A stretch of 64,000 bases of DNA, from contig BTPG01000007.1 of NCBI GenBank assembly GCA_036245525.1, positions 168,994,693 through 169,058,692 on the forward strand. Reading direction: 5' to 3'. Shown piece by piece: positions 51,690 through 63,391 of this stretch. Source of the DNA: Semisulcospira habei. Taxonomy: Eukaryota; Mollusca; Gastropoda; Semisulcospiridae. Position numbers and translations under genes: made by a program. The notes below the pieces were generated by a model. It was not told the DNA's origin, did not search any database, and saw nothing but the letters and a program-made list of their open reading frames with translations. The number at the start of each line of letters is the position of its first letter. Position 1 is the first letter of the stretch.

Positions 51690-53282
51690 TTACCCCACCA
51701 TTTCGTCCCGTTTCCAACCTCCCATTTATTTCTAAGCTGTTAGAAAAGGCTGTCTTGCAACAGCTTTTGGATCATGTGTCAAGAAATGACCTGCTAGAGT
51801 TGTATCATTTCGCTTACTGCAAGCATCATAGCTGTGAAACAGCTCTTCTTCGTGTGACCAACAGCCAGCTTACTTCTTCTGACGAGGGACGTGTGTCACT
51901 CTTGTCATTATTGGACCTGTCTTCGGCGTTCGACACCCTCGACCACAACATCCTTCTGAATAGACTTAGTGTGTCTTTTGGCTTCCGTGGACGAGTCCTT
52001 GACTGGTTCTCCTCATATTTATCCGACAGGTTCCAACGTGTCATTATACAGAATTCTACTTCCGCTCCCCTCATTCTGAGATATGGCGTACCCCAGGGCT
52101 CAGTTCTCAGACCGGTCTTGTTTTCTCTGTACACCCAGCCTGTGTCTGAGGTGATCGCCAGCAAAGGATGTGAACATCACAAATATGCCGATGACACACA
52201 GCTGAAGAAAGACGCTCCTCTCAAACAGTTCCCGTCTCTTCAGCATGACATGGAACAATGTATAGAAGCTGCTAAGGACTGGATGACAGACAACACGCTA
52301 AAGCTCAATGAAGGAAAAACAGATGCCATTGTGGTAGGCACTCGCTCCACGGTGAATGTCTCCCACGATGAGTCCTTGATCGTTTGTGGACAGGACATCC
52401 CTCTAAAAAAATGTGTGAAAAACCTAGGTGTTTACATTGACAATGTTCTGTCCATGAACGATCATGTGTCTCACCTGTCCCGCTGCTGCTATCTTGAGCT
52501 CAGGAGGCTTAGCTGTTAGACAGTACCTTATTGACGATGCCAGTAAGCAAATTGCATGTTCACAGATTTTGTCAAGGATTGACTACTGTAACTCTGTAAT
52601 GTCAGGTATGTCGAACGAACTGTTCTACAGGCTCCAGAAGATTCAAAACCACGCAGCAAGACTTGTACTGAAAAAATCGAAGCGTGACCACATCACCCCC
52701 TTGCTTAAGCAGTTACACTGGCTTCCTGTGAAGTTCAGAATTGAATACAAAATTGCTTCCCTTGTTTTTCAGGCCTTTGACAAGACACTCCCGGCATACT
52801 TGTTCTCCAGTCTCCTTTCTTATGCACCAGGCAGAGTATTGCGCTCCAGCACTGACGACAGAATATTGACTATCCCCAGAGTGTCCTTAAAAACCTTTGG
52901 ACAGCGATCCTTTTCTTTCCAAGCTCCCAAAGTGTGGAATGGTATGATATTCGCCATGCACCATCTTTGGCCATTTTCAGGGCTAGATTGAAAACTTTTT
53001 TTTCTTCAATCTGGCCTTTGAAAGGGATTGATCAAACCTACGTTTTCCCATCAACATGTATATATCTGATCAGGCTCTTGACATGTTATGTTTATTATTT
53101 TAGTATTGTGTCAGTGTGCATGAATGATTGTGTTTTGTACGTTGTCAGTACTTCAGTTAGTGAATTTCAATTAGTTAGATTATCTAGATGTAAAGCGCTC
53201 TGAGGCTTTCTTTGTGGGGATATTGCGCTATAGAAGAGTTACATTATTATTATTATTATTAGTAGTATTAGTATTATTAGGT
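51690..53282 (+). mobile_element. L2/CR1-like LINE with RT palm, frameshifted
   Basis: 5'-truncated within the RT: FRPVSNLPFISKLLEKAV, FAYCKHHSCETALLRV (usually FR/QSGFR-like), LLDLSSAFDTLDHNILL (motif A), RYGVPQGSVLRPVLFSLY (motif B) and HKYADDTQLK (motif C, both Asp intact), then KLNEGKTDAIVVGTR, KNLGVYIDNVLSM. A frameshift near 52500 moves to QYLIDDASKQIACSQILSRI..DYCNSVMSG.., KKSKRDHITPLLKQLHWLPV, RSFSFQAPKVWNG; a second near 52940 restores SLAIFRARLKTFFSSIW. The 3' UTR ends GATGTAAAGCGCTCTGAGG..GATATTGCGCTATAGAAG and (ATT)n. AATTACCCCACCAT is duplicated at the 5' junction. Confidence 0.92.
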
Positions 53283-53300
53283 GAGCATACGCAGACTTCA

Positions 53301-53388
53301 GGGGCCAGTTGCATAAGCGAGATTAGTATAGCGGCGCACCTTGCTTAGTGGCTGGTGCAGGACTAAGCTCCCTCATGCAACTGGCCCC
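53301..53388. mobile_element. Family-E palindromic element, deletion form
   Basis: Tips GGGGCCAGTTGCAT/ATGCAACTGGCCCC; interior CTTGCTTAGTGGCTGGTGCA on one side only, so the left arm is largely deleted. Confidence 0.78.
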
Positions 53389-53641
53389 AGAGGATTTGGG
53401 TCTGCTTACAGAGAATGAAAGTCGTTATTCTGGGAGCAAACATTTTCGTGGTTGAGTATGACACCCCCTCCCCCTCCCCCCAACCCCCGTATTGCTGTGA
53501 CAACAGGTGCTGTAGTCTCGATGGTTTTGGCTGAAGTCAGCTGATGACAGCAGCCTTTGCAATACTCTGAACTCCCCTACTTATGCATTGGGGGCGCCCC
53601 ACCCCCCACCCCCCCCCTCTCACCACCCACCCTTTGCGCAC

Positions 53642-53781
53642 CCCTCACCCCTTCCCCGGTTTCTACGTCACTGCGGAGGTCGCAGGTAATGTGTGTTCTG
53701 AAATCTTTGTTAATTCAACGCCAAAGAGCCGTGTTTCAGCAACAGGAATAGATCCTCATGAGCCCTCAACTGCGAAATTCC
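53642..53781 (-). mobile_element. Family-A fragment
   Basis: CTGAAATCTTTGTTAATTCA..ACGCCAAAGAG then ATAGATCCTCATGAGCCCTC; the hairpin stops before its turn. Confidence 0.62.
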
Positions 53782-53807
53782 ACTTAGAAAGATGTTGTTT
53801 TTTTTTC

Positions 53808-54001
53808 TGACACAGACTGTGTTTCTGAACTCGTTAATTCAACGTCAAAGAGCATCAGCCGTTATAGGAACATGGATTCAAAGTGATGTTAGCAAGAGGC
53901 ATAGATCCACATGAGCCCCCGCAATTGCAGGGGCTCATGAGGATCTATATGCCTCTTGCAGTTGGATCGTGTTAACTTTGTATAAGCAGTGAAGAGTTTA
54001 A
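53808..54001 (-). mobile_element. Family-A element
   Basis: CAGACTGTGTTTCTGAACTC, GTTAATTCAACGTCAAAGAG, core 53891-53962 around CCCCCGCAATTGCAGGGG with an extra AT in ATCTATATGCC; right end AGCAGTGAAGAGTTTAA. Confidence 0.85.
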
Positions 54002-54500
54002 TTTGTGTTTCATTTGTTTATTTTTATTCTTACGATGTGAGCCAAGCACACATTTTATTTTATATGTAACATTTAAAGCGATCTGCTCCATTGCAGGCTT
54101 TAATCGCTGAAACTCGCCGATACACCGGACTATCTATGTTGTCATGCCACTGCTAAAAATCGTCTACCCTTCTTTTCACAATCCATGTGCGAAGGCAAAA
54201 GTACCAGAAGTTTTCAGCTGCATTTTGACCGTATCAGATGGAACCCTTTTGTCAACAAAGGAGAAAAAGAGCAGAATATTTTTTCATTTTACGACATCCA
54301 AAATTATGAATTTTTACGACATTCAAGATTCGTAATTTAAAACCGCCCTTTTGTCCAGCTTTATTGTAAGAGATACTAAGGACATCTACAAAGCCAGACA
54401 TCGCGAATTATTAACCTTCACTGCCTGGAGTGGGTCGCTTTAATACCCAATACAACTTCCCCCTTCAGTTTTCGGTCAGCTCTGCTGGTGCGCGTAATGT

Positions 54501-54641
54501 TTAGCTCACTCAACTCCGACACGCCAAAGCAAGACATCGATCGAGCGTGATAGTTCAAGGGTTGTGCCAGAATAACTTGGCGCCTTTAGTGTAATGCAGT
54601 CTTCATTTGAGGATTTCGGTCGTGGAGCAGAATGTGTTAGG
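54501..54641 (+). mobile_element. Family-B element, internal deletion
   Basis: TTAGCTCACTCAACTCCGAC..GATCGAGCGTGATAGTTCAA..GGCGCC, then the right arm is missing and the terminus TTTCGGTCGTGGAGCAGAAT follows. A deletion derivative. Confidence 0.78.
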
Positions 54642-54866
54642 CTGACCTGTATTCCTTGCTGTTATCTGCGCATTATTTTCCTTTTCTCCGTTTCAGTCGA
54701 GAACCCCAGGCGAGTATCGGGGACTGGCTTCTTGTTCTTATTACACGACAGACCATATCAACAAATCGATTAGAAGACAGACCCAATATCTGGCTTTTAG
54801 TTTAATCTTGCGTTTGCCCTTTTCCAGTAGAAATTGGACACAGCTTCCGTTAACACCTGATGTCTT

Positions 54867-55067
54867 GTAACGCTCTCACTGCTGAGAAGGCGTGAACACA
54901 ACTGCAAGAGGAATAGATCCTCATGAGCCCCCGCAGCTGCGGGGGCTCATGAGGATCTATGCCTATTGCAAACCCACTTTGTGTCCATGTTTGTTTGACC
55001 TAGTCTTTGGCGTTGAATTGGCAAGCACCCACAACTGATCTGCGTCCAACGGCAGTGAAGAAGTTAA
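54867..55067 (+). mobile_element. Family-A element
   Basis: GTAACGCTCTCACTGCTGAG at the left; AACGGCAGTGAAGAAGTTAA at the right. Core 54902-54968 perfectly paired at the turn (CCCCCGCAGCTGCGGGGG). Confidence 0.86.
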
Positions 55068-55570
55068 AACTTAATTTGTGGGCAGTTGGCTTCTTAACCG
55101 AGCGTTAAAACATTTCATCAGTTGTTCTATAAATGGGGAGATCTTTCTAGCATCCCCCAGGCCTAAAACAAGAAAATGACGTAATATGCTAAAGAAAGTG
55201 AAAACTCTATATTGTATTTATGCAGTCGACATCGATTATGACAATACTCGATATAAACAGCACTGTTTCTATACAAATTCCTTCACTCATGAAAATCTGC
55301 GGATACAACAATCATTTGGCCCCCAGTGGATTCGCATACAGCCGAAGTTTACCGTACGCCTGTTCACGTGAGCACATACCCACAACAGAATAACACACAC
55401 TATTTTATCATTCTTGCATTTAATTATACACTTGTTTTTACTTACACGGTGCACTGATCCACCATGACACCTTGTTCGAAGTCTCCCATCTGGGGTCAAA
55501 AATTTGTTCAGACGCTATTCGGTGCCCCGTCTTTGAAATCATCTTCGTGGCGGATAAAAGACGTTAAACC

Positions 55571-55668
55571 TTAACTCATTCAGCCCGACTTGGTCGACAA
55601 GGCAATACCCTTGATTTATCATGGTCGACCCATCGTTTGCCGTAGTGCGCCATGGCTGAATGGGTTAA
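55571..55668 (+). mobile_element. Family-B deletion derivative, 98 bp
   Basis: Ends TTAACTCATTCAGCCCGACT and CATGGCTGAATGGGTTAA are intact, but only a remnant right arm (CAATACCCTTGATTTATCAT) is left between. Confidence 0.88.
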
Positions 55669-56270
55669 ACGTTTTTTTTCCGCCAATTTTTAAGTCCCTT
55701 CTATTTATACATGGGACTTTTTAGGACGGGTCTCAGTGGGGCGAATTTAATAGCATGTCCATAATGTCAAAGACGGGCAGGCCTAATCCTCTGACAACTG
55801 AAGTAACAAGAAAAAATTACCTCATGTTACGCTAACCTCGAAGCGCCGTATGTGCGTATGAGTGTGTGTATATATGTAAACACGAGAATCTCCGATATTG
55901 CTGTACGCACAAGCTTGAAACTTGGCGAAATATTTTCTCTAAGGGTGGCTAAGAGAGCCTCCGAGCATTTTGTAACGGGATGTCTCCTTGAAGACATAAA
56001 AGACAGTTTATAGGAAGTCGGTTGACCCAGATTAGAGTCCGTAATTTTTGTCATTATATACTTGAAATTCTGGATATAGCTAATTCGGAAAAAGACATTA
56101 GATGAGTTCGTTAGTCAACTTTGTATCTTTTCAACTTCTTCAGTAAAAATAATTCTTTATATATAAAAAAATTAAAACAGTATAAAACCTTGACTTATGA
56201 AGAAATTCAGACAGTGGCGGTGACGTAAAAGAAGTACGCAGACATTGACGCAATACTCTAAATATGACGT

Positions 56271-56273
<3 letters not shown>

Positions 56274-56336
<63 letters not shown>
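56274..56336. repeat. (TC)n microsatellite
   Basis: Pure TC run. Confidence 0.97.
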
Positions 56337-56340
<4 letters not shown>

Positions 56341-56344
56341 TACA

Positions 56345-56438
56345 CATGCGCGCATCTCCAAAAGGCATAGATCCTCATGCACCCGGAGGGCGCATGAGGA
56401 TCTATGCCTCTTGGAGATGTTTAGAGCGCGCGTTCACG
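56345..56438 (+). mobile_element. Family-A core in a different, longer palindrome
   Basis: AAAGGCATAGATCCTCATGC / GCATGAGGATCTATGCCTCT around CACCCGGAGGGC. Here GAGCCCCCGC is replaced by CACCC and the pairing continues outward as GCGCATCTCCAA/TTGGAGATG, which other copies lack. Confidence 0.8.
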
Positions 56439-56467
56439 CACGCACACAGACACACACACAGAGACAC

Positions 56468-56471
<4 letters not shown>

Positions 56472-56528
<57 letters not shown>
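56472..56528. repeat. (AC)n microsatellite
   Basis: Pure AC run, preceded by imperfect CACAGA repeats. Confidence 0.96.
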
Positions 56529-56529
<1 letters not shown>

Positions 56530-57212
56530 CGACGCGCTTTCAGAAGAGCATGCAGGTGTACTTGGTGTATCATGTAGCTAGATAAAGGCAACCTGATTTC
56601 ATACAAATTATATATAGCAAGACTCAAATCGTACTGTGAAATTCTAGTTTTGTCACCATTTTCTCAAGTCTTGAAGCGAAAGTGAAACTCATATCACGCT
56701 AAATATAAAATTACGTAAAAAAAAAAAATATGTCATGATAATGACGTTTGACAAACCAATGACGCGTATGCACTGCGCCCCTTTTAGAATTCACTGTGGC
56801 GCATTGGTAGGTCTGCTAGGCTTTTTCAAAAGGAGACATTTTAGCATCAGAATTAGGTCAAAGACGAAAGGTAGAGACCCTTGACAGCGAGGGCAGCTCG
56901 CATATAGAAGGGACTTCGTGGGTTAGGGTTCATCCCATCTTGTTTTGTTTGATTTTGAAAGGAAATTCAGTATGCGTTTTGTAAGCTCGGATGCGACCTA
57001 TAACAGAATGTTCTATAGTCAAACCTACACGAATATTATAGTCAATTAAGGAATAGGATAGGATTGGTCACTATAGACAGGTGACTTTCATAAAGGGTCT
57101 TGATATATAGTAAGACTGAAAGAGGTATACGTTTGGGTGGCTGCTCTAGACCCACGACACTGTATATATGAAGATGGCCGCTATAGCAGGTTTGACTTAA
57201 CGGAAGACTTTG
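56529..57212. other. Unclassified sequence
   Basis: AT-rich; no gene or repeat recognised. Confidence 0.45.
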
Positions 57213-57214
57213 TA

Positions 57215-57293
57215 ATAGTTTCAAGGGTAGTGCCAGATTAGCTTGGCTGACTTCCAAGGCGCCAAGCTAATCACGCACTACCCTTGAAACTAT
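57215..57293 (+). mobile_element. Family-B core without termini
   Basis: GTTTCAAGGGTAGTGCCAGA..TTAGCTTGGC mirrored by GCCAAGCTAATCACGCACTA..CCCTTGAAAC; the GTTTCAAGG/CCTTGAAAC outer pair is a paired change from GATAATTCAAGG. Confidence 0.75.
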
Positions 57294-57319
57294 CGTATAG
57301 TTAACCATGGATGGAAAAG

Positions 57320-57887
57320 TTAACTCTTTAACTGACACCCCCACCTGGGTCTGCTCGGGGGGACTTGGGTGAGGTTAACTACTTTTTAGTTCCCAGGGTT
57401 ACCCTGGTCAGCCCCACAGGGTGGTTTTTCCCCTCTATTCTGGGGTATGTGTTTCTGTCTACCCTTGGTCTATTCTCCTGTATTTTCCTTTTTCAAACTC
57501 TCCCTACTGTCTGCGCTGTCTGTAGCTCTTGATATTGGATGTGTGTTGCTAAATGGTCTTCGGTTTATTTAGCGTATTAGACCGGCTGGCGACATATATT
57601 CAATATTCTGTTTAGTTTTTTATTTTCAAAAAAAGTGCAGGTACGCCCTTGTTGCTGTCCTGACGTTAAGCAATGTACAACCGTTCAACCGTATCTTTCA
57701 CTGCCAGTGGACGCACACTGTATGTCTGAAAACTTTCTTAATTAACGCCCAATGAACATGGATACAAAAGGTTGTGTTAGCATGAGACACAGATCCTCAT
57801 GAGCCCCCGCAGTTGCGGGGGCTCATAAGGATCTATGTCTCTTGCAGTTGGACTGTGTTCACTGTATCACGGCAATTAAGGAGTTAA
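57320..57887 (-). mobile_element. Family-A element interrupted by a SINE
   Basis: TTAACTCTTTAACTGACA (57320-57337), then a SINE, then ATCTTTCACTGCCAGTGGAC resumes (57693). Core 57781-57848 uses GAGACACAG / CTATGTCTC arms. Ends CACGGCAATTAAGGAGTTAA. Confidence 0.85.
57338..57692 (+). mobile_element. SINE copy S7, older subfamily
   Basis: CCCCACCTGGGTCTGCTCGG to GTACAACCGTTCAACCG. Carries the GGTTAACTACTTTTTAG and GCGTATTAGACC variants of S2. The flanks CTCTTTAACTGACA and ATCTTTCACTGCCA are the diverged target duplication within the family-A terminus. Confidence 0.88.
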
Positions 57888-58802
57888 AGGAACCAAGCGA
57901 ATACACAGCCTGATAGTAATGTGATCTGAATGTCCACAGAGTTCTAAACAACGCCTACGTAAGTCATGCCTCTGCTGTAGCTGTGTCTGCCATTGTCATT
58001 TTGTGAGATTAGGTTCCGAGTTTGCTCATTTTTTCGGATAAAAAGCAAATTAAAAAAAAAAATTGGTTTACCAAAGATCCGTAAGGTCCAAAATCACAGA
58101 CCAGCACACATCTTCTAGTTTATCAGACGGTCAAAGACTGCGCAGCACACACTAAATCGGAAAGAACGTCCTGGCAATTGGTTTTTGCAACACTTTGTCT
58201 TACGCTGCTTGTTGATAATGCTACAATGCAATAATGTTTTAAGTGTTGATAAATAATATACTTACAAAGTAAAACACACAGGCTAAACTCCCCAGCGAAG
58301 AAATAATTCTGAGACTGAAAACGGGGAAAAAATATTCTAGTAGCAGAAAATGAAGTGGTCACACACACACTCGATGTCTCATTACACTTTTGCAGCGAGT
58401 TGCTGCGTCGAAAGAGTTCCTTTATCTTCCTTTTTGGTTCGCAGAATATGGTTCAATTTCAATCGCACGTCCCTCTCGAAACCTCAAAGCAAAAATCCAG
58501 GGAGAAAGCGGCTTGTTCTACAACATGTCCGTTGAAAGGTCCTGCTTAATCAAAGTGGCACAGTTGCAGTGCACCTGAATTCATCAGTGTTCAGGGTGTA
58601 CTCCATAGGCATTAGCTATCTCTGGCGTCCCAACCCCGCCCCATAGGGCCGTCCATCATCATTCTTGTGGCGCTGACGTTGAACTCCCGAACTAACCAAC
58701 AACACGCTGTTACGAAACAGAAAATTACCCAGCAAATGGCAACGCCATGCTCTTTACTGCACGTTAACACTTTCACTACTAGCTGTCTTTAAAACCTGGT
58801 AT
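57888..58802. other. Unclassified sequence with family-H fragment
   Basis: GTAAGGTCCAAAATCACAGA..CCAGCACA at 58081-58108. Three ~61-residue overlapping frames at 58350-58578 are shadows of each other with no domain. Confidence 0.45.
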
Positions 58803-58994
58803 TTAACTCATTCAGCCCGACGCACGTATTTCCCAAATTTTGGAGGCGTCATCTAACGACTATGCACCTGTTGAAGGAGATGGATTGACCATGATAATTC
58901 AAGGGTAGTGCCAGATTAGCTAATCTGGCACTACCCTTGAATTATCATGGTCGACCCATCTCCTGCTGTAGTGCTTCAGGGCTGAATGGGTTAA
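58803..58994 (+). mobile_element. Family-B element, loopless
   Basis: Ends TTAACTCATTCAGCCCGACG and CAGGGCTGAATGGGTTAA. The core turns directly at AGATTAGCTAATCT, having lost TTGGCGCC from both arms. Confidence 0.92.
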
Positions 58995-59035
58995 ACAAAT
59001 CAGCGACAAATAATCCCATTGCTCATACAATGGTG

Positions 59036-59142
59036 CCAGCAAGAGGCAAAGAACCTTATGAGCCCCCACACCTGCGGGGCTCATGAAGTTTTTTGCCGCT
59101 TGCAGTTGTGTGATCACCGCGTCCCAGCAGTTAAGCGGTTTA
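59036..59142 (-). mobile_element. Family-A element, CAAAGAAC subtype
   Basis: GCAAGAGGCAAAGAACCTTA / TGAAGTTTTTTGCCGCTTGC, turn CCCCCACACCTGCGGGG; then GTTGTGTGATCACCGCGTCC, AGCAGTTAAGCGGTTTATAA. Confidence 0.78.
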
Positions 59143-59251
59143 TAACGACGTCAAAGCATTATATGACAGACTGAGTGACCGACCATATGCTAACTACCGA
59201 GCATTGACGAGATGAAGAGGGCAATCGAAAGTTGGACGTAACAACCATGCC

Positions 59252-59437
<186 letters not shown>

Positions 59438-61127
59438 TAACCAAGGCGTCGCCCAAAGCCAAAAAAATGCACTTAATCAGATTAGCTCCAAGGGACGTAA
59501 TTTTTCATTCAATTCTGAGAACGCTGTGCTAATGCCATGGAATTCCATGATGGTAAGCTTGCATTGTGTCATCAGGACATCAGCTGCCCATTTTTTGTGA
59601 CTGCATCGCTCACTAGTTCTAGAAAAGAGAGAGTAGTGTGAGAGAAGGAATGACAGACCTATCATTTTGAGCCTTCCACTGAACACCTACTCCATAAAGT
59701 AGTAGGGACTACCGCCAGGGCGCCCCGCCATCCGCTGAGTATCCAGACCCCTACCGATCGAACAGGATTGAATGTGATCTCATCAGTTACTTGGCACATT
59801 AACCTACCTTCGGCTGCAACAAGAGCAAGGTAGCCTTAGTCCATGGCGCTCGCTTAGAAATACAGATATAAATGATAGGCAGATGCAGATGACGCATCCA
59901 GTATTTTGCATTCATGATGTGTCATATAAAAACAAAGTGTGTCGGGGATGGTAGTTTCTCTATCGCACTATGGTCGCTGAGCCTGTTTAGCCCATATTGT
60001 GTCAAAGTGCATTGTCCCATCAACAACAACAAAAAGTTGCACTCTAATACCAATCAATTTTAGTTTTCTACCACTGAAACTTTCTGTCCATGTTTTTATT
60101 CTGCTGAATGTGGTAGATTACGTCAGCGACGCTAATATGCAGGTGTAAAAATAGCGATCAGTGGAAGTCCGATCCTATAGGTGGGCTTCAGGTATGGACA
60201 GCGTGAAACATTGTGCTGTTTAATGTTGAATTACGAACAAATTTCACAAACACAACCTGCGTCTACTGGCGTTGAAGGGGTTAACAAACATGGTTTGTAA
60301 ATGTTCAGAATGGTATTAGTAGCAGATGAGGTATGTCTCCTTTGCAAGACAGGTCGTGGTCTGCCTTTCATGGAGGTAAGGGGTTTTGTTGTACTGTAGT
60401 AGTGTAGTTTAAAGCAGAGCTAAGCCGCTAAGGCACATCTTTGGAAAGCTGTGTTGTACATGTCATCTGTGCCGGCGTTAGTATTATTCATTTTGAGACT
60501 AGACTGTGAAATCAAATGACTAGAAATCGTTAGTATATGAGGATAGATGGACGAAGATTGAATAAATGACTGACTGAAAAAACGGTTCTCTCACCATCCT
60601 CGCCACCTCCCCCCCTTCCCCTCCCCACCATCCCCCTCCTTCCCCCTCTGTTTCAAACCCACACGGTAAGGCTTATCGTGCAATCAAGCAAATTCAGCTC
60701 GAATGATATCAAATTAAATGTCAACTGTCCGGCAGCCAGCGTGTATATTACATAAAAGCGAACATGAAGACTGCCCTACCCCTCACCCCACCCCCCTCAA
60801 CTGACACGCTCTCTCTCTCACTCTCTCTCTCTCCCCCCCCCCCTCCCAACGCCCTTTTCCCAAAGAATGAGTCGTGTGTTCAAAGGTGTGTTTCAAATGC
60901 AAATCCAACATGAGGAATGTCCAATAAAATGTCAGGCTGACAAGCATCTAGCACTACGCAGGCAGCGAACATGATCATGAGCGCAGAGGCAGAATGTTAT
61001 TTGGCATTTTGTGTCTGCAACCTTTAATGCCGCTAAATCGTTCGTCGTAAATTGAGCATCTGATACCCACCCCATCCCCCACCTCCTTTCCCAAACTGAA
61101 ATCTGCAAAATGGATGAAACTAAAATC
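59438..61127. other. Unclassified sequence
   Basis: C-rich tracts at 60601-60650 and 60780-60848. CTACTGGCGTTGAAGGGGTTAA at 60262-60283 is a family-A terminus without a core nearby. No gene recognised. Confidence 0.45.
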
Positions 61128-61193
61128 AGCAAGAGGCATAGATCCTCATGAGCCCCCGCGTCGCGGGGGCTCATGAGGATCTGTGCCTCTTGG
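61128..61193 (+). mobile_element. Family-A core hairpin without termini
   Basis: AGCAAGAGGCATAGATCCTC / GAGGATCTGTGCCTCTTG around CCCCCGCGTCGCGGGGG. Confidence 0.78.
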
Positions 61194-62084
61194 GGGATAA
61201 GTGAGTTCTGCAACCAGTGTAATTTCGTTTTGGCATTTGGAGTCGCTAGCGCAAATGAATTGGCCATGCATAATCAGTACAGATACAAACAGGGAAAAAA
61301 AAAAATCAAGACTAAGTAGCTTGGCACAGAGGTTGTTGGTGATATCTTTAAGAACCTACTAAATTTGGTTTACTACTCGTAATGGTCAAGAGGCCAGTAT
61401 ATGTGTGACAAAAATAACCTTTGACAGAATGTACAGGTCGTTTGACATCGGAGCGCACAAGGTTTTTTCCCCAAATATCTCCGCAAAGACCCAATTTTCT
61501 ATAACCAATCTTAGAACAAGTATCATTCAGTGACAGTTGACCTGATACGATTTACTTTAAGAAACTCGAACAACTCGTCAGTTTTGCAGTACAGTCGTGA
61601 AAAATCTGAATTTTTTCATAAAAAGACTGATTTTACATCCCTAAATGTGCCCGAGATATATTAAGCTCAGTATAAGAAAGACGCATTTTGACATGAAGTG
61701 GCCAAGTTTTCAAACCTGAAACAGCACAGGCATACATGAAGTCTGCATGTTTGACCTCGATATTCAGTCTGCCGGGGCTCTATTTAGAGTATTGAAAATG
61801 GCCCGTGTTCTTGTCTTTTCACAAAGTTTTTTTCCCCCCGCTTGTACAGCAAAATCATCAAATCATAGGAGCTCAGTAAGAAATACTCTGTATTAGGTCA
61901 GTTGGCATTAAATGATATTTGTCCTTAAAGTGGTAAAGAAAGAAAAGTGTTTATTGCGGAGATATTGTTGTGACAAGGTATCGAGTCGAAGAACTGTGTC
62001 TCAGTCATGCACGTGAACCTTTTGGGCTTTGCCATTCTTATTTACACAGTGAGCCCAAAGTTCGCAAGTAAATTACAGTACAGG
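61194..62084. other. Unclassified sequence
   Basis: AT-rich, no ORF over 60 codons that looks coding, no repeat recognised. Confidence 0.45.
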
Positions 62085-62195
62085 AGGTAGTTTGACCATG
62101 GTAGCTCAAGGGTGGTGCCAGGATAGCTTGGCGCCAATAGGCGCCAAGCTATCCTGACACCACCCTTACACTATCATGGTCGATACACATCATTT
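62085..62195 (+). mobile_element. Family-B core, GGATAGC variant
   Basis: GTTTGACCATGGTAGCTCAA..GGTGGTGCCAGGATAGCTTG and mirror CAAGCTATCCTGACACCACC. AGGATAGC/GCTATCCT is a paired change unique to this copy. Terminal TTAA not found. Confidence 0.78.
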
Positions 62196-62819
62196 TGTAG
62201 TGTGTTTGGGCAAAATAAACAGACGAATAGTCAAAAAAAATTATTAGGGACGCAGCTGAGGCTCAACAAAACAAGAAGTATGTAGAACTATTTTTTTCCC
62301 CGGTAGATATTTCTCATATGACATTTACAAAAACTCACCAGGGAAAAAAACACCGCTTGACTTTCTGACAAAGTTGTCTGTGTCAATGTTTGCACATCAG
62401 GTTAAACATTAAACAGACAATGTCGACCGAAAAGAACAGTCTTTCGTGTACAGATCCAAGAGGACGAGCGCTGGTCGAGGGAATAGAATAACGACTCGGA
62501 TAGCCAGCTGCTGCTTAATAGACCGTAATCAATGGCGTGGGGTTGATGCCGTGCACTTACGCCTTCCTTACGTTACACCGTGATAACATTCCGGGCTTTC
62601 GGGCTGCTTTCTTGGCGGTTTTCGCCTGTTACTTCGGATTTCCTCCGTGAAACATGAAGGACGGCGATATTGCTAGGAATGAAGTTTTAAGTCGCTACGA
62701 GGGCACCAGGCTTTCGTCCGATTACAGGTCGCAGGTTTGAGCCCTGGTGGGAATAAGATGTATTTAGACCCATTTTCAGTGACCCGTCTCTTAGATAACT
62801 TCCGTGATGGCAAAATATG
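62196..62819. other. Unclassified sequence with possible tRNA-like fragment
   Basis: CAGGTCGCAGGTTTGAGCCC at 62726-62745 resembles a tRNA B box / T arm, but no paired acceptor stem or A box is convincing. Could be a SINE head or chance. Confidence 0.3.
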
Positions 62820-62889
62820 TTAACCCTCTTGTGGAGGTAGCCGCTGGTGCTGTTTGCAGTACCGGTGGATGCATGCACTATCGGGTTAA
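62820..62889. mobile_element. Family-O TTAA element, 70 bp
   Basis: TTAACCCTCTTGTGGAGG at the left, ACTATCGGGTTAA at the right; inside GTGCTGTTTGCAGTACCGG and GGATGCATGCAC. Gives termini for the otherwise anonymous family-O fragments. Confidence 0.68.
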
Positions 62890-62935
62890 CCCAGAATGTT
62901 TCAAGGCTGAGGAAGTTCCAGCCAGCACGACAGTG

Positions 62936-63164
62936 TTAACTCCTTCACTGCCGAGAAAAATGTGAACACGATCCAACTGCAAGAGACATAGATCCTCATG
63001 AGCCCCCGCGACTGCGGGGGCTCATGAGGATCTATGTCTCTTGCTGAGATCAATGTGTGTCCATGTTTCTTAGACGGTGTTGGCTTTTGGTCTTTGGAAG
63101 AACCAAGAGTTAATGAAACAAAATGGTGTACGTACAGTGTACGTACAGTCAGGAAAGGGATTAA
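62936..63164 (+). mobile_element. Family-A element
   Basis: TTAACTCCTTCACTGCCGAG at the left; the core 62978-63045 uses the paired GAGACATAG/CTATGTCTC variant. The right end is altered (GTACAGTCAGGAAAGGGATT..) with a duplicated GTGTACGTACA. Confidence 0.86.
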
Positions 63165-63391
63165 AGTTTTAAAAAATACTTTGGGTTTTGTAACTTATTA
63201 ATAGAACGTCTTATCTAATACGTAATCAATGTCATGGGGAACCCTCGGCGTAGGATAGTTCCCCGCTTGCGCCATGTAATGAAGGGTTAATATTTGATAT
63301 TCATATCATTTGCTGTAAATGTTCTTTTGATTATGCTGCCCGAAAGGACTCCATTGTTGCATCTCCTTTATACATGTGATATATTAATTTT

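Noticed and set aside
62690..62750. tRNA gene
   Set aside because: Only a B-box-like GGTTTGAGCCC is present; acceptor and D arms do not pair.
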